This document shows, piece by piece, positions 44,748 to 57,369 of a stretch of DNA of 57,681 bases (position 1 is its first letter; each line of letters opens with the position of its first letter). Origin of the DNA: Hydrogenophilales bacterium 16-61-112 (GTDB taxonomy: Bacteria > Pseudomonadota > Gammaproteobacteria > Burkholderiales > Thiobacillaceae); NCBI GenBank assembly GCA_002257045.1, contig NCHD01000030.1:1-57681 (forward strand), given 5' to 3'. Under the pieces are notes generated by a model that saw only the letters and a program-made list of their open reading frames with translations, had not been told where the DNA came from and did not search any database. Both the position numbers and the translations under genes were made by a program.

Positions 44748-45710
44748 TCAGGGATAGAGATTGGTGACGCGATAGCCGCGTTTTTCCAGCAAGGCGGGCA
44801 GGCCATCGGGGCCGGTGAGATGCAGCGCGCCGACCGCCACAAATGGCGTGCGGCCTTCGCCGAACATCTGTTCGATTTTGGCCGCCATGCGCTGGTTGCG
44901 TTCACTGAACAGCTTTTGCTTGACCCAGTGCGCGGAACGCGGCGCGTGCTGATACGACTCGACGGTGATCTGCTGCAACGCAGCGACGTCACTGCCAAGC
45001 CAGGCGCCGATGAGCGCCTGGGTGTCGGCCCGCATGCCGGCCTGTTCCAGATAGCCGAGCGACTCCTCCAGGTAAATGAGCTGGTCCCGGAGCGACAGGC
45101 TGTCGAATAGCTGAAACTGATAGTCAACGCCTTCCAGTTCGGTTACCGGTTTGCCCAGCGCCTGCGCGATGCCGGTGAAATAAAACTCGGTGGCGTATTC
45201 AAACCCATAGCCCTGCTGTTTGAGCGCGCCGACCGTGAGCGCCAGCGTAACCATCCAGGGTTTCAGCGTTTGCATCGATGCGGGCGGAATGCCCAGGACG
45301 TCGAGCCGGGCATGCAGGCGCTGCTTGAGCTCAGGCGACAGCATGGCATCAAGGGTTTGCGGCGGCGGCAGCATGGCGTAACGCTGCACGCCGGCCTGCA
45401 TCGCAGCGGCCTGACTGGCGTCGAGCTCAAGCACCAGTTCGCCCGATTGCGCCATGGCCTGCGTGGTGAGGAGGTCAAGCGGGTAAAAATCAGCCTTGCC
45501 AACGTGGAGGGTGCCGAACAGGTAGCCGGCTTGCCCGTTCTTGCTGATTGCGAAGAGCAGCCCGCGTGACGGGGCCGCCTGCATTTGCCGCAAGGTCTCT
45601 GCCTCTGCTGCGCCAGGTTCGGCAACGGCAGGCTGCGCGGGTTCGGCCCAGGCGCCTTGCCAACCGGCCAGCAAAAAAATCAGCAGTAATCGGGCAATCT
45701 GGTTTGTCAT
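44748..45710 (-). CDS. TraB/GumN family exported protein
   Basis: 320 residues. Signal peptide to about residue 22 (GWQGAWA), then the TraB/TIKI-like domain with GYLFGTLHVGK, ELVLELDASQ, the central helical part and the late VAVGALHLTGPDGLPALLEKRGY. The conserved Gly-x-x-His motifs suggest a metal-dependent hydrolase, not proven for bacterial members. ATG 45710 is used because it begins the signal peptide; a longer frame would overlap the leuS promoter. Confidence 0.88.
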   Translation of the reverse strand: MTNQIARLLLIFLLAGWQGAWAEPAQPAVAEPGAAEAETLRQMQAAPSRGLLFAISKNGQAGYLFGTLHVGKADFYPLDLLTTQAMAQSGELVLELDASQAAAMQAGVQRYAMLPPPQTLDAMLSPELKQRLHARLDVLGIPPASMQTLKPWMVTLALTVGALKQQGYGFEYATEFYFTGIAQALGKPVTELEGVDYQFQLFDSLSLRDQLIYLEESLGYLEQAGMRADTQALIGAWLGSDVAALQQITVESYQHAPRSAHWVKQKLFSERNQRMAAKIEQMFGEGRTPFVAVGALHLTGPDGLPALLEKRGYRVTNLYP

Positions 45711-45775
45711 GGCGGGTTTCCAGGCGAGGCGTAACACAACAGGCGGCGAGTGGCTACTTAATAGAAGGGGCTGGG

Positions 45776-45781
45776 TATAAT
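45776..45781 (+). promoter_or_regulatory. Putative -10 element of leuS
   Basis: TATAAT in GGGTATAATCG, 36 bases before the leuS start. The -35 is not clear. Confidence 0.45.
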
Positions 45782-45808
45782 CGTGGGTCGGCACTTCCAC
45801 CCATTTGA

Positions 45809-48971
<3,163 letters not shown>

Positions 48972-48975
<4 letters not shown>

Positions 48976-50060
48976 ACATTCCGGCCGAACGCCTGCCCGA
49001 CCAGCTTGCCCGCGGCCTCGCCGCGCTCTACGTAGTGGTGGGCGACGAACCGCTGGCGGCGCAAGAGGCCGCCGACGCCATCCGCGCCGCTGCGCGCGCG
49101 GCCGGCCACAGCGAGCGCAATGTCTTCACCGTGCAGGGGCGCTACAACTGGCAGGGCATTTTTGCCAGCGGCGAGAACCTGTCGCTGTTTGCCGAACGCC
49201 GCCTGACCGAAATCCGCATCCCCTCCGGCAAGCCCGGCGTCGATGGCGCCAAGGCGCTGGAAACCTACGCCGCCAAGCTGCCCGCCGATACCCTGACCCT
49301 CATCAGCCTGCCTGGCATGGACTGGAAAGCCATGCAAAGCCGCTGGTTTGCCGCGCTGGCCAAAACCGGCGTGGTGGTCGAGGCCAAGAGCCGCTGGTTT
49401 GCCGCGCTGGCCAAAACCGGCGTGGTGGTCGAGGCCAAGCCTGTCGACCGCGCCGCCCTGCCCGCCTGGATCGAGCGCCGGCTGGCGAAGCAGGGCTTGC
49501 GCGCCGAGCGCACCGCACTGGCGTTTCTGGCAGACCAGGTGGAAGGCAATCTGCTCGCCGCGCAGCAGGAAATCGACAAGCTCGCGCTGCTGCTGCCGCC
49601 GGGAAACGTGACGCTGGCCGACGTCGAGCACGCCGTGGTCGACGTCAGCCGGCTGGAAGCCGATGCGCTGGCCGATGCCCTGTATGCGGGCGACAGCGCC
49701 CGCTTCGCGCAGATCGTGGCCGACCTGAAAGACAGCGGCGAAGCCGTGCCTGCCATCCTGTGGCAGGTGTCATCGGCAGTGCAGCTGCTGCTGCGGTTAA
49801 AATCGGCGCTGGCGCGGGGCGACAGTGTGACCAGTGTGATGCGGACACTGTGGGGGCGCGACAAGCAGCGCGCACCGCAAATCGAGCGGGCGCTGCAACG
49901 ATTGAGCCTGCCCCGGGTCGAATCCGCGCTGGCCGACCTGGCCCTGATCGACCGCCAGGCCAAAGGACTGGAGCGCGTGGGCGACCCGTGGGACACCTTG
50001 CTGCGAGTAGGGATGACACTGGCTGAACCGGCACGAATCGGGAAACGGGATGGACGTTAA
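48972..50060 (+). CDS. holA: DNA polymerase III delta subunit with internal duplication
   Basis: 362 residues; opens the beta sliding clamp within the clamp loader. [19 protein letters not shown] at the start, the central [15 protein letters not shown] (delta signature) and the C-terminal collar helices are present. Residues 123-139 are repeated exactly as 140-156 ([17 protein letters not shown]), from a 51-base tandem duplication; without it the length would be 345, the family norm. It starts with GTG 48972 overlapping lptE. Confidence 0.93.
49338..49439. repeat. Perfect 51-bp tandem duplication inside holA
   Basis: Copies at 49338-49388 and 49389-49439 are identical in all 51 bases and keep the frame (17 codons). 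Identity at third positions implies a very recent event or an assembly artefact. Confidence 0.95.
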
Positions 50061-50065
50061 ATACG

Positions 50066-51343
50066 ATGGACATTAAAAACTACATGCAGACGGTGGGCAA
50101 ACAGGCGCGCGAAGCCTCGCGCGCGATTGCCCGCGCCGACACCAACCAGAAAAATCGCGCGCTGCTGGCTATCGCCGCGGCGATCCACCGTGACGCGCCC
50201 AAGCTGCTGGCCGCCAACGCGCGCGACATGGAACATGCACGCGCCAGCGGGCTCGATGCCGCGCTGCTCGATCGCCTGCAGATCAACGACAAGGCCGTGG
50301 CCGGGATGGCCGAGGGCCTGGAGCAGATCGCCGCGCTGCCGGATCCGGTCGGCGAAATCACCGACCTCAAATACCGCCCCTCCGGCATCCAGGTCGGCAA
50401 GATGCGGGTGCCGCTCGGCGTCATCGGCATCATTTACGAAGCCCGCCCCAACGTCACGGCCGATGCTGCCGGGCTGTGTCTCAAATCCGGCAACGCGGCC
50501 ATCCTGCGCGGCGGCTCCGAGGCGCTGCATTCCAACCAGGCGGTCGCCGCCTGCGTGCGTGAAGGCCTCGCGGCTGCCGGGTTGCCCGCCACGGTGGTTC
50601 AGGTGGTCGAAACCACCGACCGCGCGGCGGTGGGCGAACTCATCACCATGAAGGATTATGTCGACGTCATCGTGCCGCGCGGCGGCAAAGGCCTGATCGA
50701 GCGCATCACCGGCGAAGCGCGGGTGCCGGTGATCAAGCACCTGCACGGCAACTGCCACGTCTACGTCGACGACCGCGCCGACCTCGCGAAGGCGGTAAAA
50801 ATTGTCGAGAACGCCAAGACCCAGCGCTACGGCACCTGCAACACCACCGAGTCGCTGCTGGTGGCGCGCGGCGTGGCGGTGGCGGTGCTGCCCGAGATCG
50901 GCCGCATGCTGGCGGGCAAGGGCGTGGAAATGCGTGGCTGCGTCGAGTCGCTGGCCATCCTCAAGGTCGCCGGCATCGCCGCAGACAAGCTGCGCGCCGC
51001 CGTCGAGGCCGACTGGACCGAGGAATATCTCGGCCCCATCATCGCGGTCAAGGTGGTGGCCGACATCGACGCCGCGATGACGCATATCAACGCCCACGGT
51101 TCGCAGCACACCGACGCCATCGTCACCGAAGACTATGGCCGCGCGCGGCGCTTTTTGCGCGAAGTCGATTCGGCCAGCGTCGTGGTCAACGCCTCGACGC
51201 GCTTTGCCGACGGCTTTGAATACGGCCTCGGCGCGGAGATCGGCATTTCCACCGACAAGATCCACGCGCGCGGCCCGGTCGGTCTGGAAGGCCTGACCTC
51301 GCAAAAATGGATCGTGCTGGGAGATGGCCATGTGCGGGGTTAA
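50066..51343 (+). CDS. proA: Gamma-glutamyl phosphate reductase
   Basis: 425 residues; second step of proline synthesis, aldehyde-dehydrogenase fold. [37 protein letters not shown], catalytic Cys in [13 protein letters not shown], and the end GLTSQKWIV are diagnostic. It begins 5 bases after holA. proC is at 25596, far away. Confidence 0.97.
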   Translation: MDIKNYMQTVGKQAREASRAIARADTNQKNRALLAIAAAIHRDAPKLLAANARDMEHARASGLDAALLDRLQINDKAVAGMAEGLEQIAALPDPVGEITDLKYRPSGIQVGKMRVPLGVIGIIYEARPNVTADAAGLCLKSGNAAILRGGSEALHSNQAVAACVREGLAAAGLPATVVQVVETTDRAAVGELITMKDYVDVIVPRGGKGLIERITGEARVPVIKHLHGNCHVYVDDRADLAKAVKIVENAKTQRYGTCNTTESLLVARGVAVAVLPEIGRMLAGKGVEMRGCVESLAILKVAGIAADKLRAAVEADWTEEYLGPIIAVKVVADIDAAMTHINAHGSQHTDAIVTEDYGRARRFLREVDSASVVVNASTRFADGFEYGLGAEIGISTDKIHARGPVGLEGLTSQKWIVLGDGHVRG

Positions 51344-51418
51344 ATGCTGAGCGGGGAGCGCTTAACGGTTAACGGAAACCCCCAGGTCGCGCCCGACTCC
51401 GCTTCCCGCTCCCCGCTT

Positions 51419-52120
51419 ATGTCCCTGACACGTCCAGCGTCAGGAGCGGTATCCCTTGCGGGTCCCGCTCCCCTGCACGCCATCGGCGTGATGGGGGGCA
51501 CCTTCGACCCCATCCACACCGGCCACTTGAGGATGGCCGAGGAAATGGCCGAAGCACTCAATTTGAGCCAGGTCCGGTTCATCCCCGCCGGACAGCCGCC
51601 GCACCGCGGCATGCCGCGCACCAGCGCACCGCACCGGCTTGAAATGGTGCGCCGCGCCGTGGCCGGCAACCCCCGCTTTGCGGTGGACGCGCGCGAAGTC
51701 GAGCAGCCGGCACCCAGCTATACGGTCGACACCCTGACCGCACTGCGCGCCGAACTCGGCCCGGATCAGCCGCTGTGGCTGCTACTGGGCGCCGACGCCT
51801 TTGCCGGATTGCCCGCCTGGCATCGGTGGCAACAACTGTTTGCGCTGGCGCATATCGTCGTCGCCACGCGTCCCGACGCCGGGGCAACCCGGCCTGATGC
51901 ACTGGGCGCAGAATTGAAACAGGAACTTGCGCACCGCCAGGTGCCGGCAGGGTCGGCTACAGGCCCCGCCGGCTCACTGGTATTTCAAAACATGACGGCG
52001 CTGGACATTTCAGCGACCCGTATCCGCGCCACCCTGGCACGGCAAGGCAGCGCACGGTATCTGCTGCCCGATGCCGTGCTCGACTACATTCACCATCAAC
52101 AACTGTACCTATCCCTATGA
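51419..52120 (+). CDS. nadD: Nicotinate-nucleotide adenylyltransferase
   Basis: 233 residues from ATG 51419. It converts nicotinate mononucleotide to deamido-NAD. GVMGGTFDPIHTGHL carries the nucleotidyl-transferase HxGH; PAGQPPHR, WLLLGADAF and the late ISATRIR are present. The start is uncertain: the open frame reaches 51344 and another in-frame ATG lies at 51488, too close to the GGTFDP motif. It overlaps rsfS by 4 bases. Confidence 0.9.
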   Translation: MSLTRPASGAVSLAGPAPLHAIGVMGGTFDPIHTGHLRMAEEMAEALNLSQVRFIPAGQPPHRGMPRTSAPHRLEMVRRAVAGNPRFAVDAREVEQPAPSYTVDTLTALRAELGPDQPLWLLLGADAFAGLPAWHRWQQLFALAHIVVATRPDAGATRPDALGAELKQELAHRQVPAGSATGPAGSLVFQNMTALDISATRIRATLARQGSARYLLPDAVLDYIHHQQLYLSL

Positions 52121-52476
52121 ATATCGAAGACAAGATCAAACTGATCACCGCAGCGCTTGAAGACCTCAAAGCGCAAGACATCGCCGTGCTCGACACCAGC
52201 AAGCTGACCGCGCTGTTCGAGCGCATGGTCATCGCCAGCGGCACCTCCAACCGCCAGACGCGTGCACTCGCCGACCACGTGCACGTCAAGGTCAAGGAGG
52301 CCGGCGAATACGTCGGCAACATGGAAGGCGAAGACAGCGGCGAATGGGTGCTGCTCGACCTCGGCGACGTGATCGTCCACTTGATGCTGCCCGCCACGCG
52401 CACGCACTACAACCTGGAAGAACTCTGGGGTGCGGCCGAGGCGGCACGTGCGCGGCACATCCAGGCAGACCACTAA
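52117..52476 (+). CDS. rsfS: Ribosome silencing factor RsfS
   Basis: 119 residues. KAQDIAVLDTSKLTALFERMVIASGTSNRQTRAL and the later WVLLDLGDVIVHLM and YNLEELWG match RsfS, which binds L14 and blocks subunit joining in starvation. Overlaps nadD and directly abuts rlmH. Confidence 0.95.
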   Translation: MNIEDKIKLITAALEDLKAQDIAVLDTSKLTALFERMVIASGTSNRQTRALADHVHVKVKEAGEYVGNMEGEDSGEWVLLDLGDVIVHLMLPATRTHYNLEELWGAAEAARARHIQADH

Positions 52477-52947
52477 TTGAAGCTGCATCTGCTCGCTGTC
52501 GGCCACAAGATGCCGGGCTGGATCAACAGCGGCTACGACGACTACACGCGGCGCATGCCGCCCGACCTGCCGCTGCTGCTGACCGAGATCAAGCCCGGCC
52601 ATCGCGTGGCGGGCGAAGACGGCATCAAGGCACGCCAGACCGAAGCCGAGCGCATCCTCACCACCCTGCCTGCGGGCTGCGTGCCAGTGGTGCTCGACGA
52701 ACGCGGCGCACAGGTCACGACGCGCGAGCTGGCAGCCTGGCTGCAGGGCTGGATGGCAGAAGGCGTGTCGCCGGCGTTTGTCATCGGCGGCGCGGACGGT
52801 CTCGACGACAGCGTCAAGACGCGTGCGGTCAAGCTGCTGGGACTGTCTAAATTGACGCTGCCGCATGCCCTGGCGCGCGTCATGCTGGCCGAGCAACTGT
52901 ACCGTTCCGTGTGCATAATCAAGGGGCACCCCTATCATCGTGATTAA
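52477..52947 (+). CDS. rlmH: 23S rRNA pseudouridine(1915) N3-methyltransferase
   Basis: 156-residue SPOUT enzyme. [34 protein letters not shown] and the C-terminal [16 protein letters not shown]...KGHPYHRD are diagnostic. The start is TTG 52477, immediately after the rsfS stop, because homologues begin with this exact residue pattern. Confidence 0.95.
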   Translation: MKLHLLAVGHKMPGWINSGYDDYTRRMPPDLPLLLTEIKPGHRVAGEDGIKARQTEAERILTTLPAGCVPVVLDERGAQVTTRELAAWLQGWMAEGVSPAFVIGGADGLDDSVKTRAVKLLGLSKLTLPHALARVMLAEQLYRSVCIIKGHPYHRD

Positions 52948-52961
52948 GGACATCAAGCATC

Positions 52962-53573
52962 ATGCTGGTCGATAAACGCGTCTATCTGGCTTCGCAATCC
53001 CCCCGCCGCCGCGAGCTGCTCAAACAGCTCGGCGTGGCATTCGACGTGCTGCCCCTGCGCGCGGTGGCGGGTCGAATGGATGTCGTCGAAATTCCGCACC
53101 CCGATGAAACCGCACCGGATTTTGCACAGCGCATGGCTATCGAAAAAGCCGCGTGCGGCTGGCGCGCAGTAGATGCGCGCCATGTGCTGCGCTTTCCGGT
53201 ACTGGGGGCCGACACCATCGTCGAACTGGACGGCGCCATTCTCGGCAAGCCTGCGGATCGCGCCGATGCCGAGGCCATGCTGACCCGGCTGTCCGGCCGC
53301 CTGCATCTGGTTCACAGCGCGGTGGCGGTGCAGCAGGAAGACCGCGTGGAAAAGTGCCTGTCGACCACGCTGGTCCGCTTTGCCGAACTCAGTCCGCTCA
53401 TCATCAGCCGCTATCTGGAAACCGGCGAATACATCGGCAAGGCTGGCGCTTATGGTATCCAGGGGCGCGCAGGCGCATTCGTCGAACACCTGGAAGGCAG
53501 CTACAGCGGCGTCATGGGTTTGCCGTTATATGGCACTGCTGTTTTATTGAGAGCCTTCGGTTTCGCCGTCTGA
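52962..53573 (+). CDS. maf: Maf-family nucleotide pyrophosphatase
   Basis: 203 residues. [17 protein letters not shown], the [12 protein letters not shown] catalytic Asp and [13 protein letters not shown] identify the YhdE-type Maf protein, which hydrolyses dTTP/UTP or modified nucleotides. It lies 14 bases after rlmH and 9 before rng; the set rsfS-rlmH-maf-rng is a standard proteobacterial order. Confidence 0.95.
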   Translation: MLVDKRVYLASQSPRRRELLKQLGVAFDVLPLRAVAGRMDVVEIPHPDETAPDFAQRMAIEKAACGWRAVDARHVLRFPVLGADTIVELDGAILGKPADRADAEAMLTRLSGRLHLVHSAVAVQQEDRVEKCLSTTLVRFAELSPLIISRYLETGEYIGKAGAYGIQGRAGAFVEHLEGSYSGVMGLPLYGTAVLLRAFGFAV

Positions 53574-53582
53574 ACCTTCCAC

Positions 53583-55034
53583 ATGAGCGAAGAAATCCTC
53601 GTCAACGTCACCCCGCAGGAAACCCGTGTCGCCGTGCTGCATCTCGGCTCGGTGCAGGAACTTCATATCGAGCGCGCACAGTGCCGCGGGCTCGTCAGCA
53701 ACATCTACATGGGGCGCGTGGTGCGCGTGTTGCCGGGGATGCAGTCGGCGTTCATCGACATCGGCCTTGAGCGCGCGGCCTTCCTGCATGTCGCCGACAT
53801 CTGGGAAGAGCGTCACGGCAGCGAGCCCGAGCGGCCGATCGAGCAGATTCTGCACGAAAGCCAGACCCTCATGGTGCAGGTGATCAAGGATCCGATCGGC
53901 ACCAAGGGCGCGCGCTTGTCGACGCAGATCAGCTTTGCCGGACGCTATCTGGTGTATCTGCCGCAGGAAACCCACATCGGCATTTCGCAAAAAATCGAAG
54001 GCGAGGAAGAACGCGAACTGTTGCGCCAGAAACTGCACCAGCTGATGCCGGAAGGCGCTCACGGTGGCTTCATCGTGCGCACCATGGCCGAAACCGCCGA
54101 GGATGCCGAAATCGGCGCCGACATCGATTACCTGCGGCGCCTGTGGACCAACATCCAGTCGCGGGGCAATTGCGAGGCGCCCTGCCTGCTGTATCAGGAT
54201 CTCGACCTGTCGCTGCGCGTGCTGCGCGACTTCGTCAACCGCGACACCAGCCGCATCCTCATCGACTCGCGCGAAACCTATCAGCGCATGGCCGAATTCG
54301 CGCAGAACTACACCCATGCCGTACTCGACAAACTGCAGCATTACAGTGCCGCCCGTCCCCTGTTCGACCTGCATGCCATCGATGACGAAATCGCCAAGGC
54401 GCTGGGACGACGCGTCGACCTCAAATCGGGCGGCTACCTCATCATCGACCAGACCGAGGCGCTCACCACGGTCGACGTCAACACCGGCGGTTTCGTCGGC
54501 GCGCGCAACTTCGACGACACCATCTTCAAGACCAACCTCGAAGCCGCGCAATCCCTCGCCCGCCAGCTGCGCCTGCGCAATCTCGGCGGCATCATCATCA
54601 TGGACTTCATCGACATGGACAACGCCGAGCACCAGGAGGCGGTGCTCGCCGAACTGAAGAAGACCCTCGCGCGCGACCCCACCCGCACCAGCGTCAGCGG
54701 CTTCTCCGCCCTGGGGCTGGTCGAGATGACGCGCAAGCGCACCCGCGAATCGCTGGCGCACGTGCTGTGCGAGCCCTGCCCCACCTGCGGCGGACGCGGC
54801 GAAATCAAGACCGCGCAAACCGTGTGTTACGACATCCTGCGCGAAATTCTGCGCGAAGCGCGCCAGTTCGAAGCCCGCGAATACCGCATCGCCGCCGCGC
54901 AAAGCGTCATCGACCAGTTCCTCGACGAAGAGTCCGGCAGCCTCGCCCAGCTCATCGACTTCATCGGCAAGCCGGTGTCGCTGCAGGTCGAAACCAGCTA
55001 TCCGCAGGAGCAGTACGACATTATTTTGCTGTGA
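53583..55034 (+). CDS. rng: Ribonuclease G
   Basis: 483 residues, the RNase G length without the RNase E scaffold tail. N-terminal S1 domain (GRVVRVLPGMQSAFIDIG), DNase-I-like catalytic part with VDVNTGGF and IIMDFIDM holding the metal Asp pair, and the zinc-link motif CEPCPTCGGRG. It matures the 16S rRNA 5' end and helps mRNA decay. Confidence 0.96.
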   Translation: MSEEILVNVTPQETRVAVLHLGSVQELHIERAQCRGLVSNIYMGRVVRVLPGMQSAFIDIGLERAAFLHVADIWEERHGSEPERPIEQILHESQTLMVQVIKDPIGTKGARLSTQISFAGRYLVYLPQETHIGISQKIEGEEERELLRQKLHQLMPEGAHGGFIVRTMAETAEDAEIGADIDYLRRLWTNIQSRGNCEAPCLLYQDLDLSLRVLRDFVNRDTSRILIDSRETYQRMAEFAQNYTHAVLDKLQHYSAARPLFDLHAIDDEIAKALGRRVDLKSGGYLIIDQTEALTTVDVNTGGFVGARNFDDTIFKTNLEAAQSLARQLRLRNLGGIIIMDFIDMDNAEHQEAVLAELKKTLARDPTRTSVSGFSALGLVEMTRKRTRESLAHVLCEPCPTCGGRGEIKTAQTVCYDILREILREARQFEAREYRIAAAQSVIDQFLDEESGSLAQLIDFIGKPVSLQVETSYPQEQYDIILL

Positions 55035-55066
55035 ACGCTCAAGGCGCTCCCCGCAGGTAAAAATCA

Positions 55067-55693
55067 GTGGAAACGACCGCACCTAATTACTGGCACACCG
55101 CCTGCGCCGAACTCGCCGCAGGCGACCCGGTCATGGCCAGGCTCATCGAGCGCTACCCCGACGCCACCCTCAGCAACCGCGGCGATCCGTTCCAGACACT
55201 GGCGCGCGCCATCGTCGGGCAGCAGATTTCAGTCAAGGCCGCTGACAGCGTTTGGGCGCGCTTTGCCGGCTACGCGCAATCCATCCGACCCGAACACATC
55301 TTCACCCTGGAACTCGACGCGCTCGCCGCCTGCGGCCTGTCGCGCCGCAAGGCCGAGTATTTGCGTGATCTGGCCGGGCATTTTGTCGATGGCCGGATCG
55401 AGCCGGCGCGCTGGACAACACAGGATGACGCCGCGGTGATCGCCGAGCTAACCGACGTGCGCGGCATTGGCCGCTGGACAGCCGAGATGTTCCTGATCTT
55501 CAGCCTGCGGCGGCCGGATGTATGGCCGCTGGATGACATCGGCCTGCAAAAGGCCGTCGCGCTGCACTATTTCGACGGTGAACGGCCCAGCCCGAAAACG
55601 CTCGCCGAGCACGGTGCGCGCCACGCGCCCTGGCGTACCGTGGCGACCTGGTATCTGTGGCGCAGCCTCGACCCAATGGTGGTGCAGTACTGA
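55067..55693 (+). CDS. AlkA-like DNA-3-methyladenine glycosylase (HhH-GPD)
   Basis: 208 residues. Removes alkylated bases from DNA. LARAIVGQQISVKAADSVW, the helix-hairpin-helix LTDVRGIGRWTAEMF, and the catalytic Asp in VWPLDDIGLQKA. The N-terminal TATA-like domain of E. coli AlkA is absent, as in compact bacterial forms. The start is GTG 55067, 32 bases after rng. Confidence 0.9.
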   Translation: METTAPNYWHTACAELAAGDPVMARLIERYPDATLSNRGDPFQTLARAIVGQQISVKAADSVWARFAGYAQSIRPEHIFTLELDALAACGLSRRKAEYLRDLAGHFVDGRIEPARWTTQDDAAVIAELTDVRGIGRWTAEMFLIFSLRRPDVWPLDDIGLQKAVALHYFDGERPSPKTLAEHGARHAPWRTVATWYLWRSLDPMVVQY

Positions 55694-55749
55694 TCCTATG
55701 ACGGACGGGGTGCCTGCAAACGCACTCCTCCTGGCGACCCGTTGGTGCG

Positions 55750-57264
55750 TCAGGCCGCATGCTTCAAGGGCGAGACATCATGCGCAATGCTGCGCAGCAG
55801 CAGGATGTCGCGATAGGCGCCCGGCTCAAAACCTGCGCGGGTGCCGCCTCGATGGTCAAAAACCAGATCGTCGAAAAAGGGCCCGATATCCGGGGTGTTC
55901 CACACTTTCACCATTTGCTCGAGCAAATGGGGATAGGCTTCGAGGCCCTGGCCATTGTCGCCTTCGCTGAAAAAGGCGCGCCCGTCGAGATTGACGTTGA
56001 AATACCGCCGGCATTCGGTGCTGGCCGTGACGTAACCCATCGTATCGCCCGCGCGATGCAGCAAATCGAGCAGCAACAGCCAGGGTACCGGCGATTCGGT
56101 CGGCGATTCGCGCAAGTGCTCCTGCAACAAGTGAATCGCCAGTTCGCCGTGGCCGTGCGCCATGAAAACCTCGGCCTGATCCAGAATGTCCTCTTTCAGT
56201 TCGGTGCCGTCATCACGGGGAGGCGCGGAAACTTCCGCCATCCGCAATGGGGCGGGCTCGCTGCCCTGACCTGGAATCGGATCGGCAATGTCCGGTTGCT
56301 CCCAGGATTCGTCGAGACGTATGGCCGACTGCGCGTGGCCGGCGCTGCGACGGCGCAAGCCCAGCAGCAATGCGCCCACGCCCGCCAGAACGCCCGCCAC
56401 CAGCACATACAGAAGCCACCGCGAATCGCGTTTGGGCGGCGCAGAAACCGCGGTCGGTGTCGCAGCGCGCGACCGGTCGAGCATGGCGTTACGTTGCTGC
56501 AGGGCGGCCAGTTGTGCTTCCAGATACGCAATCCGGTGGTTCAGCGCCGTATTCTCGTCGGACAGATCAACTGGATTCAACCTGCCTGCGCGCGGCTGTG
56601 CCGGCGCGGTAAGCGTGGTATCCAGCCGCAATGCCAGAGGCGTCCCCACACCGCTGCGCTGGCCGGACAATACCAGTCGAGGTTTCGATGGCGCAGGGGC
56701 CGTCAGTGGCTTCGCTGCGCGTGAAGGCGAAGCCATTTCGTTCGCCCGGGAAACCGCCGGGGCCACCCGCTTGACCTTGACCGGCCGGCTTCGCACAGGC
56801 TTGACCGATGCGGATTCGGCTTCCTGTGCGATCACCGTTTGCTGCGTGCTCAAGTCATCCGGTGTCTGGGCCACGGGGAGACTTTGTGCGCTCACCATCT
56901 CGACCATCGCTGGCGGGTCGAGCAGCAAGGCATATTCCCGCTCCACATGCGCCTCGCAATCGGAAACCAGCACAAACTGCGTGACCGGATCGTTCACGCT
57001 GCGGGTGGTGCGCAGGTGCAGCAGGGCCTGCTCGCCATTCTGCTCGATGCTCATTCTGGCTGGCGGCAGGGGCGAAATGCCGCCCGGACTGCTTGCAACA
57101 CTGAGGCAATCGGTCGTGATCGCGGAAGTCATGCCGGACAGGGGCACGACAGCGTGCAGCGGCTGTCCCAGGTACGAGCGTACGCTGGCGTCCCCCAGCC
57201 CAAAGGCGGCGACTGAGCCGGCATGGCACAGACTCAACAGGAAACAGACAGATTTGTAATTCAC
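55750..57264 (-). CDS. FimV/HubP-like inner-membrane protein
   Basis: About 504 residues from GTG 57264 (another GTG at 57288 is possible). Signal peptide, then a FimV N-terminal domain (GLGDASVRSYLGQPLHAVVPL), a Pro/Ala/Arg-rich linker, a coiled coil (about 240-270), one membrane helix (WLLYVLVAGVLAGVGALLLG, about 285-305), and a cytoplasmic tail with DQAEVFMAHGHGELAIHLLQ, the FimV/TPR-like part. FimV proteins bind peptidoglycan at the pole and organise type IV pili, which fits with pilT and pilU elsewhere in the window. No LysM domain is evident. Confidence 0.8.
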   Translation of the reverse strand: MNYKSVCFLLSLCHAGSVAAFGLGDASVRSYLGQPLHAVVPLSGMTSAITTDCLSVASSPGGISPLPPARMSIEQNGEQALLHLRTTRSVNDPVTQFVLVSDCEAHVEREYALLLDPPAMVEMVSAQSLPVAQTPDDLSTQQTVIAQEAESASVKPVRSRPVKVKRVAPAVSRANEMASPSRAAKPLTAPAPSKPRLVLSGQRSGVGTPLALRLDTTLTAPAQPRAGRLNPVDLSDENTALNHRIAYLEAQLAALQQRNAMLDRSRAATPTAVSAPPKRDSRWLLYVLVAGVLAGVGALLLGLRRRSAGHAQSAIRLDESWEQPDIADPIPGQGSEPAPLRMAEVSAPPRDDGTELKEDILDQAEVFMAHGHGELAIHLLQEHLRESPTESPVPWLLLLDLLHRAGDTMGYVTASTECRRYFNVNLDGRAFFSEGDNGQGLEAYPHLLEQMVKVWNTPDIGPFFDDLVFDHRGGTRAGFEPGAYRDILLLRSIAHDVSPLKHAA

Positions 57265-57369
57265 ACGACCACCGAAACAAGACGACACGTCTTATATTCC
57301 GGCAGGAAAACCCGCAACTTGAGGGTGCTTTCGCGTATTGGGCTTATTTATGTTTGATCGTGCCCGGAA

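Noticed and set aside
53544..55082. Minus-strand frame of 512 codons opposite rng
   Set aside because: Shadow of rng; composition biased to Asp/Val/Gly without motifs.
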